Source: Variovorax sp. 770b2 (GTDB taxonomy: Bacteria > Pseudomonadota > Gammaproteobacteria > Burkholderiales > Burkholderiaceae_C). From it: a DNA stretch of 64,000 nt. The notes beneath the pieces are model-generated. The model was given only the letters and a program-made list of their open reading frames with translations, searched no databases and was not told the origin of the DNA. Positions within the stretch are counted from its first letter, which is position 1; every line of letters starts with the position of its first letter. The DNA lies in contig NZ_FOXJ01000001.1 in assembly GCF_900115685.1 (NCBI RefSeq), forward strand, positions 2,265,796-2,329,795, in the 5' to 3' direction. This document shows, piece by piece, positions 47,337 through 55,812 of the stretch. The position numbers were made by a program, and so were the translations under genes.

Positions 47337-49127
47337 ATGATTCGCCACTTGCGCGCCGGCACCGCCTGCGCCGTCCTTGCCCTGCTGCAGCTGAGCGCCT
47401 GCGGCGGCGGGGGAAGCAACAACCCCGTGTTCACGCCCATCCCGCCGGCCACGACGCCCCCTCCGACCACCCCGCCACCCAGCGAACCGCCCCCGGTCGT
47501 GACCTCTCCCCTGCAGCGCGACACCGCCTACGGCAGCGTGCTGGGCACCGACGATGCCGCAGCGACCGGCACCTACAGCTGGAAGGGCGTGCCCTTCGCC
47601 AAGCCGCCGGTCGGCGACCTGCGCTGGAAGGCGCCTGTCGATCCGCAGCCGTGGACAACGGTCAAGACGACCCAGAAGCTGGGCAATGCCTGCGTGCAGA
47701 CCGGCCGCCTTTACGGCCCGGGCCAGAACAACCAGTACGACGCGACCATCGGCACCTCCATCGGCAAGACCACGGGCGCCGAGGATTGCCTCTACCTCAA
47801 CATCTGGGCGCCTGCGACGGCGGCGGCGACCGACAAGCTGCCCGTCATCGTCTTCGTCTACGGCGGCAGCAACATCACCGGCTACACGGGCGACCCGGTG
47901 TACGACGGCGCGGCGCTCGCGAAGGCCGCCAACGCGGTCGTCGTCACGGTGAACTACCGCCTCGGGATCATGGGCTTCCTCGCCTCGCCGCAACTCAAGG
48001 CCGGCGTCGATGCGAACGACGACTCGGGCAACTACGCGATCCTGGACCTCATCAAGGGCATGAAGTTCGTCAACGCGAACATCGCGGCCTTCGGTGGCGA
48101 CCCGGGCAACGTCACGCTGATGGGCCAGTCGGCCGGTGCTGTCAACATCTACGCGCTGATGGTCTCGCCGCTGGTGGCCAATGCCAAGCCGGCCCTCTTC
48201 CAGCGGCTGGTTCCGCTGAGCGGCGGCGTCGCCACGGCCACGACCCAGCCGAACCAGGTCAACGCGCTCCTGAGCGCCCTGCTGGTGGCCGATGGCACCG
48301 TGGCGGACACCGCCGCCGCGGCGACCTACGTCGCCGGCCAGAGCAATGCCGATCTGGCCGCGTACCTGCGATCCAAGAGCGCGGACACGCTGCTGCAGAC
48401 TGTGCTGACGAAGCTGGTGCCGCTGGGCCTCTCGGCCTCCAACCCGCTGAACGACGGCACGGTGGTTCCGGTCGATCCGATCGCGGCGATCAACGCCGGG
48501 AAGTTCCTGAAGGTGCCGGTGCTGGCCGGCTACACGCGCGACGAGACCAAGCTGTTCCCGCAGAACCTGGCCACCTCGCCGGCATTCGGCGGCATCAGCG
48601 GCCGGCTCATCGACGACCCGACCGTGTTCTCGATGGCCTACAGCTACGACCCGAACGCCGCGCCGGCCACGTCGCTCACGCAATGGATCCCCGGCCAGTA
48701 CCTGCCCGTCACGACACCGGTGACCGGCTTCAACGCGAAGACCGACCTGTACAACCAGTACTTCTTCATCGCGCTGCGCAAGCAGATCTTTCCGGTGCTG
48801 CAGGCGCAGAACGTGCCGCTGTGGTGGTACCAGTTCAACTGGGACAAGTCGCCCGCGCCGTTCAACGACATCTTCGGCGCCGCGCACACCTTCGACCTGC
48901 CGTTCGTGTTCGGCAACTTCGGCCCGTCGCTCTATTCGAAGTTCGCGAACTCGAAGGCGAACGAGCCAGGCCGGCTGGAACTCTCGGACGCGATGATGAA
49001 GAGCCTCGCGGCGTTCGCCCGCGGTGGTGACCCCAACAACGCGGCGCTGGGCGTCAACTGGCCGCAGTACCCGTCGATGCTGAACTTCGACGCCTCGCTG
49101 ACGGCCAAGGCGATCACGGTGCAATAA
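47337..49127 (+). CDS. Secreted type-B carboxylesterase lipoprotein
   Basis: A 596-residue esterase. The signal peptide ends with a lipobox (LQLSAC, Cys22), then a Gly stretch and a proline-rich linker, so it is probably anchored in the outer membrane. The catalytic domain has LPVIVFVYGGSNITG (oxyanion), nucleophile Ser in LMGQSAGAVNIY, an acid in YTRDETKLF and His in GAAHTFDLPFVFG. Type-B carboxylesterases hydrolyse carboxylic esters; the natural ester is unknown. The start at 47337 has CGGAGA upstream. It stands alone, after the importer operon. Confidence 0.9.
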   Translation: MIRHLRAGTACAVLALLQLSACGGGGSNNPVFTPIPPATTPPPTTPPPSEPPPVVTSPLQRDTAYGSVLGTDDAAATGTYSWKGVPFAKPPVGDLRWKAPVDPQPWTTVKTTQKLGNACVQTGRLYGPGQNNQYDATIGTSIGKTTGAEDCLYLNIWAPATAAATDKLPVIVFVYGGSNITGYTGDPVYDGAALAKAANAVVVTVNYRLGIMGFLASPQLKAGVDANDDSGNYAILDLIKGMKFVNANIAAFGGDPGNVTLMGQSAGAVNIYALMVSPLVANAKPALFQRLVPLSGGVATATTQPNQVNALLSALLVADGTVADTAAAATYVAGQSNADLAAYLRSKSADTLLQTVLTKLVPLGLSASNPLNDGTVVPVDPIAAINAGKFLKVPVLAGYTRDETKLFPQNLATSPAFGGISGRLIDDPTVFSMAYSYDPNAAPATSLTQWIPGQYLPVTTPVTGFNAKTDLYNQYFFIALRKQIFPVLQAQNVPLWWYQFNWDKSPAPFNDIFGAAHTFDLPFVFGNFGPSLYSKFANSKANEPGRLELSDAMMKSLAAFARGGDPNNAALGVNWPQYPSMLNFDASLTAKAITVQ

Positions 49128-49193
49128 CCGATACGACCGCCAGGACCGCCACGCATCGGCCGGCATCCTGGCCGGCCGATGCGGGCGCGGCGT

Positions 49194-49835
49194 TCATGAG
49201 GGGGGCCCGTGCCGTGCGTCTTCGTCCGCCTCGGCGACCACGCGGAACATGGTCCGCTTCGTGTTCGTGAAGTGCGGCCGCGCGATGCCGCTCCACGCGG
49301 TGGCGCGCACCGCGAGCCAGGGCGGTGAGCCCAGCACGTCTTCGCGCAGCAGGTCGTAGCAGGCCAGCGACAGCGGGCCGGCACCGCGGTTGAGAAAGCG
49401 CATCGCCCGCACGCAGCCGGGCACCGCCGCGAGGCCGGGCATGTGCTCGGTGTCATACCAGCGCGAGATCTCGTCGAGCCAGCCCGTCTCGGGGTCGGTT
49501 TCGACGACGTAGTGAAAGCGCGAGCGCTCGCCGGTGGAGGCGCCTGCGATATCGAGCATCGGTTCGAGCGGCGATGCACGCACCTCGCTCGCCCAATCGC
49601 ATTGCGCCTGGAATGCTGCGGCGATCGCATCGCCATCGGGCGCCTCGGCCGCGTGCGACTTCAGGTAGACGTAGGCCTGCGATCCATCGAGGCTCAATGC
49701 CGCGCGATACAGCGCGAGCGCGGCGTCGTTGCCGGCACAGAACGCGCGGACATCCGCGTCGATGCGCAAGGCCGCAGCGGACGCGGTGCGCATCTGCAGG
49801 AGAACGAAACGGGATTTGCTGTCTTGCATCGCCAT
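49194..49835 (-). CDS. Dimeric alpha-beta barrel-like (EthD-type) hypothetical protein
   Basis: A 213-residue protein of two ferredoxin-like halves. The second half has RFHYVVETDPETGWLDEISRWYDTEHMPGL, which resembles EthD/dimeric alpha-beta barrel proteins that act on small aromatic or polyketide-like compounds. No signal peptide. The start at 49835 shares 1 nt with the stop of the Bug protein gene, so they are cotranscribed with the SDR and amidohydrolase. A role in the same degradation route is inferred. Confidence 0.7.
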   Translation of the reverse strand: MAMQDSKSRFVLLQMRTASAAALRIDADVRAFCAGNDAALALYRAALSLDGSQAYVYLKSHAAEAPDGDAIAAAFQAQCDWASEVRASPLEPMLDIAGASTGERSRFHYVVETDPETGWLDEISRWYDTEHMPGLAAVPGCVRAMRFLNRGAGPLSLACYDLLREDVLGSPPWLAVRATAWSGIARPHFTNTKRTMFRVVAEADEDARHGPPS

Positions 49836-50818
49836 CAATCGGGTTTGATCTTCTTGGCGCGAACCACCGCTGACCACTTGGCGCTGTCGCGCGCCAGCAG
49901 TGCGCTCAGTTCGGCCGGGCTCGATGGCGCGGGCTCGGCGCCCGACGCCATCAGCCGGCTTTTCACGCCCTCGTTGGCGAGCGCGCGGCGCACCGCCTGG
50001 TTCATCGCGTCGGCCACGCCGGCCGGTGTTCCCTTGGCCGCGAACAGCGCATACCAGTTGTCCGAATCGACGCCGGGAATGCCCATCTCCAGGAAGGTCC
50101 TGACCTCGGGCAGCAGCGGATGGCGCTTCGATGCGGCGATGCCGATGGGCTTGAGCTTGCGGCTGGTGATGAACGGGAGCAGCCCCGGGATGTCGCCGAA
50201 GAAGCCGTCCACATGGCCCGCGAGCACGTCGGTGATGGCGGGTGCGGCGCCCTTGTAGGGCACGTGCAGCAGCGGCGTCTTGGCGGCGTCCGAGAGCAGT
50301 TCCATCGCCAGGTGCGGCACGCTGCCGGTGCCCGACGAAGCCAGCGTCAGCGGCTGCTTGCTTTTCTTTGCGGCGGCCACGAACTCGGCGCCGGTGTTGT
50401 AGGGCGCGTTCGCCCCGACCACCAGCACCTCGACGTTGCGCACCACCAGCGAGATGGGCGTCAAGTCCTTCGCCGGGTCGTACATGAGCTTTTCGTACAG
50501 CGACGGATTGATCGCCACCGCGCCCACGCTGGTGAGCCACAGCGTCTGCGCATCGGGCGCCGAGCGCGACACGTACTCCGCCGCGATGCCGCCGTTGGCG
50601 CCCGCCTTGTTCTCGACGATGACCTGATGGCCGGTTTCCTTGCCGAGCTGCTCGGCGATCGCGCGGGCCACGAAGTCCACGGGGCCGCCCGGTGGAAATG
50701 CGACCACGATGCGCGTGATCTTTTCCTGCTGCGCGCGCGCGGGAAGGCCCGCGGCCGCAAGCGCGGCGGCGGCCATGCCGTGCAGGCACTGGCGCCTGTG
50801 AACGAGCACTTTCTTCAT
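49835..50818 (-). CDS. Bug-type tripartite tricarboxylate transporter binding protein
   Basis: A 327-residue periplasmic binding protein (TctC/Bug family) with a signal peptide (RRQCLHGMAAAALAAAGLPARA) and Bug motifs VVAFPPGGPVDFVARAIAEQL and VPYKGAAPAITDVLAGHVDGFFGD. These proteins bind carboxylates. AGGAG lies upstream of the ATG. No TctAB membrane genes are adjacent, so it either uses a distant permease or acts as a sensor. Confidence 0.9.
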   Translation of the reverse strand: MKKVLVHRRQCLHGMAAAALAAAGLPARAQQEKITRIVVAFPPGGPVDFVARAIAEQLGKETGHQVIVENKAGANGGIAAEYVSRSAPDAQTLWLTSVGAVAINPSLYEKLMYDPAKDLTPISLVVRNVEVLVVGANAPYNTGAEFVAAAKKSKQPLTLASSGTGSVPHLAMELLSDAAKTPLLHVPYKGAAPAITDVLAGHVDGFFGDIPGLLPFITSRKLKPIGIAASKRHPLLPEVRTFLEMGIPGVDSDNWYALFAAKGTPAGVADAMNQAVRRALANEGVKSRLMASGAEPAPSSPAELSALLARDSAKWSAVVRAKKIKPD

Positions 50819-50849
50819 CCTGTGTCTCCTGATGTTCTTTTGGGATAAG

Positions 50850-51692
50850 TCAGTCGCAGCGCACGGACATGCCGCCGTCCACCACGATCTCGGTGCCCGT
50901 GACGAAGCGCGCCTCGTCAGATGCGAGAAAAAGCGCGGCCGCTGCGGTGTCGCGCCCGTCGCCCATGAAGGGCAGCGGAATGCGCGCCTGGCGTTCCTTC
51001 AGCAGCGCCTGGACGTCGCCGCCCGCGCGCTGTCCGGCCAAGCGTGTCTCGACCATCGGCGTGTGAAGCTGCCCCGGCACGACCGTGTTCACGCGAATGC
51101 CCTGCCCCGCGTACTGCACCGCGAGCACGCGCGTGAACTGCATCACCGCGGCCTTGGTGGAGGCATACGCGATCTGTGCGGCACCGGTCCAGCGCGTGGC
51201 CGAGGTCGAGGCCAGGTTGACGATGGCGCCGTCGCCCTGCGCCAGCATGTGCGGCAGCACGTGCTTGCAGGTGAGGAACACGCTTTTCAGGTTGTGATCG
51301 ACCTGCGCATCCCACACCGCTTCGGACATCTCGACCGGTCCGCCCTTGGCCGAGCCGCCCACGTTGTTGACCAGCACGTCGATGCGGCCGAAGCGCGCGA
51401 TGCACTGCGCGACCATCGCCTCGATCGATGCGGCCTGCGTGACGTCGCAAGGGGCAGCCGCGAACACGCCGCCGGCCTGCGCGATGAGTTCGGCGGTCTC
51501 GCCCATCCGTTCGAGATCGCGGTCCACGCCGAACACCTGCGCGCCCTCTTGCGCAAAGCGCACCGCGATCGCGCGGCCATTGCCCCATCCGGGGCCGACC
51601 GAGCCCGCGCCGGTGACGAGCGCGACCTTGCCTTGGAGGCGGCGCGCGGTGGGTTGGAAGAAATCTGCTGCTGTTGCTGCGGTAATGGTCAT
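50850..51692 (-). CDS. Short-chain dehydrogenase/reductase (SDR)
   Basis: A 280-residue NAD(P)-dependent oxidoreductase. It has the cofactor motif VTGAGSVGPGWGNGRAIA (TGxxxGxG with an insertion), NNVGG, catalytic Ser-Tyr-Lys in STSATR and YASTKAAV, and the C-terminal VVDGGMSV. It overlaps the amidohydrolase by 4 nt. The PGWGNGRA insertion is shared with the SDR at 54959, suggesting related substrates, probably hydroxylated intermediates of one pathway. Confidence 0.9.
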   Translation of the reverse strand: MTITAATAADFFQPTARRLQGKVALVTGAGSVGPGWGNGRAIAVRFAQEGAQVFGVDRDLERMGETAELIAQAGGVFAAAPCDVTQAASIEAMVAQCIARFGRIDVLVNNVGGSAKGGPVEMSEAVWDAQVDHNLKSVFLTCKHVLPHMLAQGDGAIVNLASTSATRWTGAAQIAYASTKAAVMQFTRVLAVQYAGQGIRVNTVVPGQLHTPMVETRLAGQRAGGDVQALLKERQARIPLPFMGDGRDTAAAALFLASDEARFVTGTEIVVDGGMSVRCD

Positions 51693-52552
51693 GCGTCGAA
51701 CCGGTAGAAGTCGAGGGGGTTGCGCACCAGGATCTGCTCGCGCAGCGCCGCATCCGGCGCGATCTGCGCCAGCGCATCGACGAGCACGCCGTCGTCCGGC
51801 ACGTGGTGATGGTTGGGGTGCGGCCAGTCGCTGCCCCAGAGGCAGCGCTCGGGGAACTCGTGGGCCAGCCGGTGCGCGAGCGCGATGCCGTCCGCGTAGT
51901 CCGCACCGCCCGAGATGCGGTCGATGCCGCTCAGCTTCACGCGAAAGAGCGGGTTGCGCAGCAGCGCGCACAGCGCAGCGAAATCGGCATGCGCTGCGCC
52001 GAGCGAGGCATCGACACGCCCCATGTGATCGATGACCACCGGCACCGCGCTGCGCGCGAGCGGCGCGGCCAGCGCGTGCACCAGGCTGCTCTCGAAATGC
52101 ACCTGCAGGTGCATGCCCAGCGGCGCGAGCCTGCGGGTGAAGGCGACGATGTCGTCCACGCTGGCCGAGGCGCCCAGGTGCTTCATGAAGTTGAAGCGCA
52201 CGCCGCGGAATCCCGCCGCGGCCAGGCGCGCGAGTTCGGCATCGGCCACGCCCAGCGGCACCAGCGCCACGCCCAGGTAGCGCCCGCCGCCCGCGGCGAT
52301 CGCGTCTTCGATCACGCGGTTGTCGAAGCCGTGCACCAGCGACTGCACGATCACGCAGCGGTCGATGCCCAGGTGCTCGTGCAGCGCGAAGAGCTTCTCC
52401 TTCGGTGCGTCGGCGGGCGTCCAGTTCAGCGTCTCGGAAAAGGGAAATTGCGCGGCCGGTCCGAAGATGTGCACATGCGCGTCGCAGGCACCGGGCGGCA
52501 GCCGCAGATGCGGCGCCGAGGGCCGCGGGTTGTAGGTCAGGGTGGGTGGCAT
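51689..52552 (-). CDS. Amidohydrolase, 2-pyrone-4,6-dicarboxylate lactonase-like
   Basis: A 287-residue TIM-barrel hydrolase with N-terminal metal motif DAHVHIFGP plus FPFSE, a middle DHMGRVD and C-terminal GSDWPHPNHHH with the catalytic Asp. This is the LigI-like branch, which opens lactone rings in aromatic degradation. First gene of a minus-strand operon (amidohydrolase, SDR, Bug, EthD-like), divergent from a LysR gene. The start at 52552 is chosen; an upstream in-frame ATG at 52597 would overlap the regulator's operator region. Confidence 0.85.
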   Translation of the reverse strand: MPPTLTYNPRPSAPHLRLPPGACDAHVHIFGPAAQFPFSETLNWTPADAPKEKLFALHEHLGIDRCVIVQSLVHGFDNRVIEDAIAAGGGRYLGVALVPLGVADAELARLAAAGFRGVRFNFMKHLGASASVDDIVAFTRRLAPLGMHLQVHFESSLVHALAAPLARSAVPVVIDHMGRVDASLGAAHADFAALCALLRNPLFRVKLSGIDRISGGADYADGIALAHRLAHEFPERCLWGSDWPHPNHHHVPDDGVLVDALAQIAPDAALREQILVRNPLDFYRFDA

Positions 52553-52606
52553 GTCGTTGTCTCTCGATGAATTGTCTGGCGGTGCCTGCGGCTCCATATC
52601 AACTTT

Positions 52607-52629
52607 TTGCGGATATCAGCTATCCGTAA
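52607..52629. promoter_or_regulatory. Candidate LysR operator between divergent genes
   Basis: TTGCGGATA-TCAGC-TATCCGTAA, 9 bp arms with one mismatch, contains a T-N11-A core and sits just 5 nt upstream of the lysR start and 55 nt from the amidohydrolase start. It fits a LysR site controlling both directions. Confidence 0.55.
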
Positions 52630-52634
52630 AATGC

Positions 52635-53540
52635 ATGGCCATGGACCTCACGCGCCTCAACTATTTCGTCGCCGTCGTCGAGGCGGGCAGCTTCAGCCGC
52701 GGCGCTGCGTCGCTGCACATGTCGCAGCCCGCGCTGAGCCGGCAGATCCTTTTGCTCGAAGAAGAAGCCGGCCAGCCGCTGCTCGTGCGCACCGGCCGCG
52801 GGGTCGAGGCCACGGAGTCGGGCCTCGCGCTGCTCGCGCATGCGCGGGCGATCCTGGAGATGGCCGACCGGGCGCGCGCGGACATGCAGGAGCGCCGTGC
52901 CAGCCCGCACGGCCGCGTCGTGGTGGGCCTGCCGCCGCGCGTCGCGCACGTGCTCGCGGCCGACCTGGTGGAGCGCTTTCGCGCGAAGTTTCCCGATGCG
53001 GTCATCAGCGTGGTCGAGGGCTTGAGCATTCGCCTGCGCGAATGGCTGGTCGCGGGCAAGCTCGACATGGCGATCCTGTTCGATCCGCCGCCCTCGCCCC
53101 AGATGCAGGAGGAAACGCTGGCGCGCGAGCCGCTGATCGTGATCGGCCCCGAGCCATTGCCGCGCCGCATGAAGCTGGCCGACGTCGCGGCGCTGCCGCT
53201 GGTGATGCCGAGCGGACCGAACGCGCTGCGCCAGTTGCTCGAACGCGAAACCAAGCCGCGCGGCATGCCGCTGTCGATCGTCGCGGAGGTCGACTCGGTG
53301 CAGACCGTGCTGTCGCTGGTGGCGCGCGGCGTTTCGTACACGGTGCTGCCGCAGAGCGCCGTGCGGCTGTGGACATACGACCAACCGCTGCATCGCGCGG
53401 CCATCCATGCGCCGGCCATCCGTAATCGCATCGTGCTCGCCATTCCGAAAGCGCGGCCCGCGACGCGCACCAGCCGCTGGGCCGCGCAGGTGCTGCGCGA
53501 ACTGGCGCTGGAGCACTACGCAAGCGCGAAGGCCGAATGA
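52635..53540 (+). CDS. LysR family regulator
   Basis: A 301-residue LysR-type regulator. The N-terminal helix-turn-helix (MAMDLTRLNYFVAVVEAGSF, SQPALSRQILLLEEE) is followed by a ligand-binding domain. The pattern RLREWLVAGKLDMAILFDPP is typical of Nac/CynR-like members. It is divergent from the amidohydrolase operon and probably activates it in response to a pathway intermediate. Start 52635 or 52641 (Met-Ala-Met) cannot be separated. Confidence 0.92.
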   Translation: MAMDLTRLNYFVAVVEAGSFSRGAASLHMSQPALSRQILLLEEEAGQPLLVRTGRGVEATESGLALLAHARAILEMADRARADMQERRASPHGRVVVGLPPRVAHVLAADLVERFRAKFPDAVISVVEGLSIRLREWLVAGKLDMAILFDPPPSPQMQEETLAREPLIVIGPEPLPRRMKLADVAALPLVMPSGPNALRQLLERETKPRGMPLSIVAEVDSVQTVLSLVARGVSYTVLPQSAVRLWTYDQPLHRAAIHAPAIRNRIVLAIPKARPATRTSRWAAQVLRELALEHYASAKAE

Positions 53541-53543
53541 AGG

Positions 53544-54059
53544 TCAGTGCCCGATCTCCAGCGCCACGAGGAAGCGCGACACCATGTTGTAGGCGCCGAC
53601 CGTGACCATCGCATCGACCACCTGCTGCGGCGAGAAGCGCGCGCTGACCTGCTGGTAGAGGGCGGCCGGCACCTCGATGCTGCGCGTCATGGCGTCGGTG
53701 AGCTCGATGAGCAGCGCCTCGTCGTCCGACAGGCCCGGGCCGATGGCCGCCGGGTCCGACAGCGCATCGACCGCCGCCTGCGAGGCGCCCGCCTGCAGCG
53801 CGATGGGCACATGCGCGTCGTATTCGTAGCGCGCCCGGTTGAGCACCGCCACACGCAGGATGACCAGCTCGCGCGCCGCCTCGGGCAGGCTGTTGTGGCG
53901 GCGCACGGCCGTCAGCAGTTGCTCCCAGCCATGCGCCATCGGCGGGCTGTTGAGCAGCACCTGGTAGAGCGGCGAGACGCGGCCGCGCTGCCTGGCGATT
54001 TCCGCTTCGAGCGTGGCGAGTTCGGGGCGGCTTCCGGGTTCGACGGGAGAGATTCGCAT
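53544..54059 (-). CDS. Carboxymuconolactone decarboxylase-like protein
   Basis: A 171-residue helical protein of the CMD/AhpD superfamily: RGRVSPLYQVLLNSPPMAHGW, ELVILRVAVLNRARYEYDAHVPIAL with the conserved Glu and His of the fold, but no CxxC, so it is not a peroxidase. It likely acts in lactone or muconate-type degradation. It stops 3 nt from the convergent lysR stop, and a large inverted repeat separates it from the SDR gene upstream. Confidence 0.82.
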   Translation of the reverse strand: MRISPVEPGSRPELATLEAEIARQRGRVSPLYQVLLNSPPMAHGWEQLLTAVRRHNSLPEAARELVILRVAVLNRARYEYDAHVPIALQAGASQAAVDALSDPAAIGPGLSDDEALLIELTDAMTRSIEVPAALYQQVSARFSPQQVVDAMVTVGAYNMVSRFLVALEIGH

Positions 54060-54102
54060 GATGGTTTCGGTTCAGGGATGAAAAGGAAAAAAGTCTGCGC
54101 TC

Positions 54103-54171
54103 AGAAGGTGCGAATGAATCCGGCGTGCCTGGGCGGGCTCAGCGGGCATGGCGGGTTCGTTCGCACCTTCT
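54103..54171. repeat. 16 bp inverted repeat between SDR and CMD genes
   Basis: AGAAGGTGCGAATGAA (54103-54118) and its near-exact complement (54156-54171, 15 of 16 match) enclose 37 nt of GC-rich sequence. The right arm ends inside the SDR stop codon. No T tract follows, so it may be a mobile mini-repeat or an RNA-stabilising hairpin. Confidence 0.75.
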
Positions 54172-54953
54172 TAGATCATCGGCGTCGCCGCGCCGTCCAT
54201 GGCGATGGTGGCGCCGGTCACGTAGCTTGCGCGGTCCGAGGCGAGAAAGACCACCATGTCGGCGATCTCCCGCGGCTCGGCGGGCCGGCCGATGGGCAGC
54301 GCGGCACCCGGTGCGGCGGGCGCTGGCCGGCCTTCGAGCAGAGCCAGCCGCGTCTCCGCTTCCTGCCGCTGGCGCAACCGCTCGGTGGCCACCTGGCCCG
54401 GATTGAGCGCGTTGATGCGCACGCCCTGCCGCGCATACGCCGCGGCCATGCCGGCGCTCGCGAGCAGCAGCGCGGCATTGGCGGCGCCGCCGGCCAGGTG
54501 CGTCGGGTTGGCGACCTTGCCGCCCGCGCCGACGATGTTGACCACGCTGCCCGCGCCGCGCGCGGCCATGCGCTGCACGGCCGGCGCCATGACGTGGATG
54601 TAGCTGAAGAACTTGGCCTGCATCGCGTCGCTCCAGGCCGCGGCGTCGAGTTCGCCCGGGGGCCTGCGCTTGGCGGCGCCTGCGCAGTTGACCAGCACGT
54701 CGAGCGGGCCCGACGCGGCCTCGATCTCATCTAATGCAGCGAGCGCCGATACGGGGTCGCGAAGATCGGCGGCATGCCATGCGACGCGGCCTTCGGTCTC
54801 CAGCGACAGGGCGGCCGCGCGCAAGGCGGTGTCGTCGCGCGACAGCATCGTCACCCGCGCGCCTTCGGCGAGAAAGGCCTGCACGCACGCAAAGCCGATG
54901 CCGCGGCTCGCGCCCGTCACGAGCACATGGCGCCCGGCAAGTGCGAGGTCCAC
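54171..54953 (-). CDS. Short-chain dehydrogenase/reductase (SDR), GTG start
   Basis: A 260-residue SDR with TGASRGIGFA, NCAGAA and a C-terminal AMDGAATPM. In the catalytic region the usual YxxxK is not obvious (PTHLAGGAANAALL stands where YSASKAAL is expected), so the tyrosine may be missing and activity changed. No ATG is available at the family start; GTG at 54953, 5 nt after the upstream SDR stop, gives a normal N terminus. It lies in an operon with a second SDR and a Bug protein. Confidence 0.82.
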   Translation of the reverse strand: MDLALAGRHVLVTGASRGIGFACVQAFLAEGARVTMLSRDDTALRAAALSLETEGRVAWHAADLRDPVSALAALDEIEAASGPLDVLVNCAGAAKRRPPGELDAAAWSDAMQAKFFSYIHVMAPAVQRMAARGAGSVVNIVGAGGKVANPTHLAGGAANAALLLASAGMAAAYARQGVRINALNPGQVATERLRQRQEAETRLALLEGRPAPAAPGAALPIGRPAEPREIADMVVFLASDRASYVTGATIAMDGAATPMI

Positions 54954-54958
54954 TGCGC

Positions 54959-55759
54959 TCAGCCCCGCTTCTCGAGCAGCCCGCCGTCCACCGGCAGGAT
55001 CACGCCCGTGATGTAGCGCGCCTCGTCGGAGGCGAGGAACAGCGCCGCATTCGCCACGTCCCACGCCGTGCCCATGCGGCCCATCGGCACCAGCGCCTCG
55101 CGCTCGGCGCGGATCACGTCGCGCGAGACGCCGCGCTCCTGCGCGCGGCGTTCGATGGCCATCGGCGTGTCGATCAGGCCCGGCAGGATCACGTTGGCGC
55201 GGATGCCGTGGCGCGCGTTCTCCATCGCGATGTGCTGGGTCATCGTGTTGACCGCGCCCTTGCTGGTCTTGTAGGTGATGCTCGGCCGCGCCGCCAGCGA
55301 CGAGGTCGAGGAGATGTTGACGATGCAGCCGGACTGTCGCTCGATCATGTGCGGCAACACATGCTTGCAGGTCATGAACATGCCCTTGAGATTCATCGCC
55401 ATGATGGCGTCCCACGCGTCGGCGTCCATCTCGACCGTCTTGCGGTCGCCCTTGGAGCGGCCCACGTTGTTGTGCAGGATGTCGATGCGGCCATGGCGCT
55501 CGATGCATGTGGCCGCAATCGCCGCGCAGTCCGCCTCGCGGGTGATGTCCGCGCGCAGCACGGAGGCGCTGCCGCCCAGGGCGACGACGGCATCGCGGGT
55601 GCTTGCGGCCCATTCTTCGTTGATGTCCACCAGCAGCAGCGTCGCGCCCTCTTGCGCAAAGCGCTCCGCGGTCGCGCGGCCGTTGCCCACCGTGTCGCCG
55701 GGCTGCTGCCCCGCGCCCACGATGATGGCGATCTTGCCTTCCAGTCTTCCTGTGCCCAT
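54959..55759 (-). CDS. Short-chain dehydrogenase/reductase (SDR)
   Basis: A 266-residue SDR with cofactor motif VGAGQQPGDTVGNGRA, HNNVG, catalytic Ser in ISSTSSL and YKTSKGAV, and VDGGLLEK at the C terminus. The start at 55759 is used; an in-frame ATG at 55816 would extend into the upstream Bug gene. The inserted glycine-rich loop is like that of the SDR at 50850. Probably oxidises an alcohol intermediate in the same catabolic route. Confidence 0.9.
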   Translation of the reverse strand: MGTGRLEGKIAIIVGAGQQPGDTVGNGRATAERFAQEGATLLLVDINEEWAASTRDAVVALGGSASVLRADITREADCAAIAATCIERHGRIDILHNNVGRSKGDRKTVEMDADAWDAIMAMNLKGMFMTCKHVLPHMIERQSGCIVNISSTSSLAARPSITYKTSKGAVNTMTQHIAMENARHGIRANVILPGLIDTPMAIERRAQERGVSRDVIRAEREALVPMGRMGTAWDVANAALFLASDEARYITGVILPVDGGLLEKRG

Positions 55760-55812
55760 GTCGGTTCCGTTGTTCCTGTGTGTGTGATTCGTTGTCGTGT
55801 TTGAGGCGGCGC

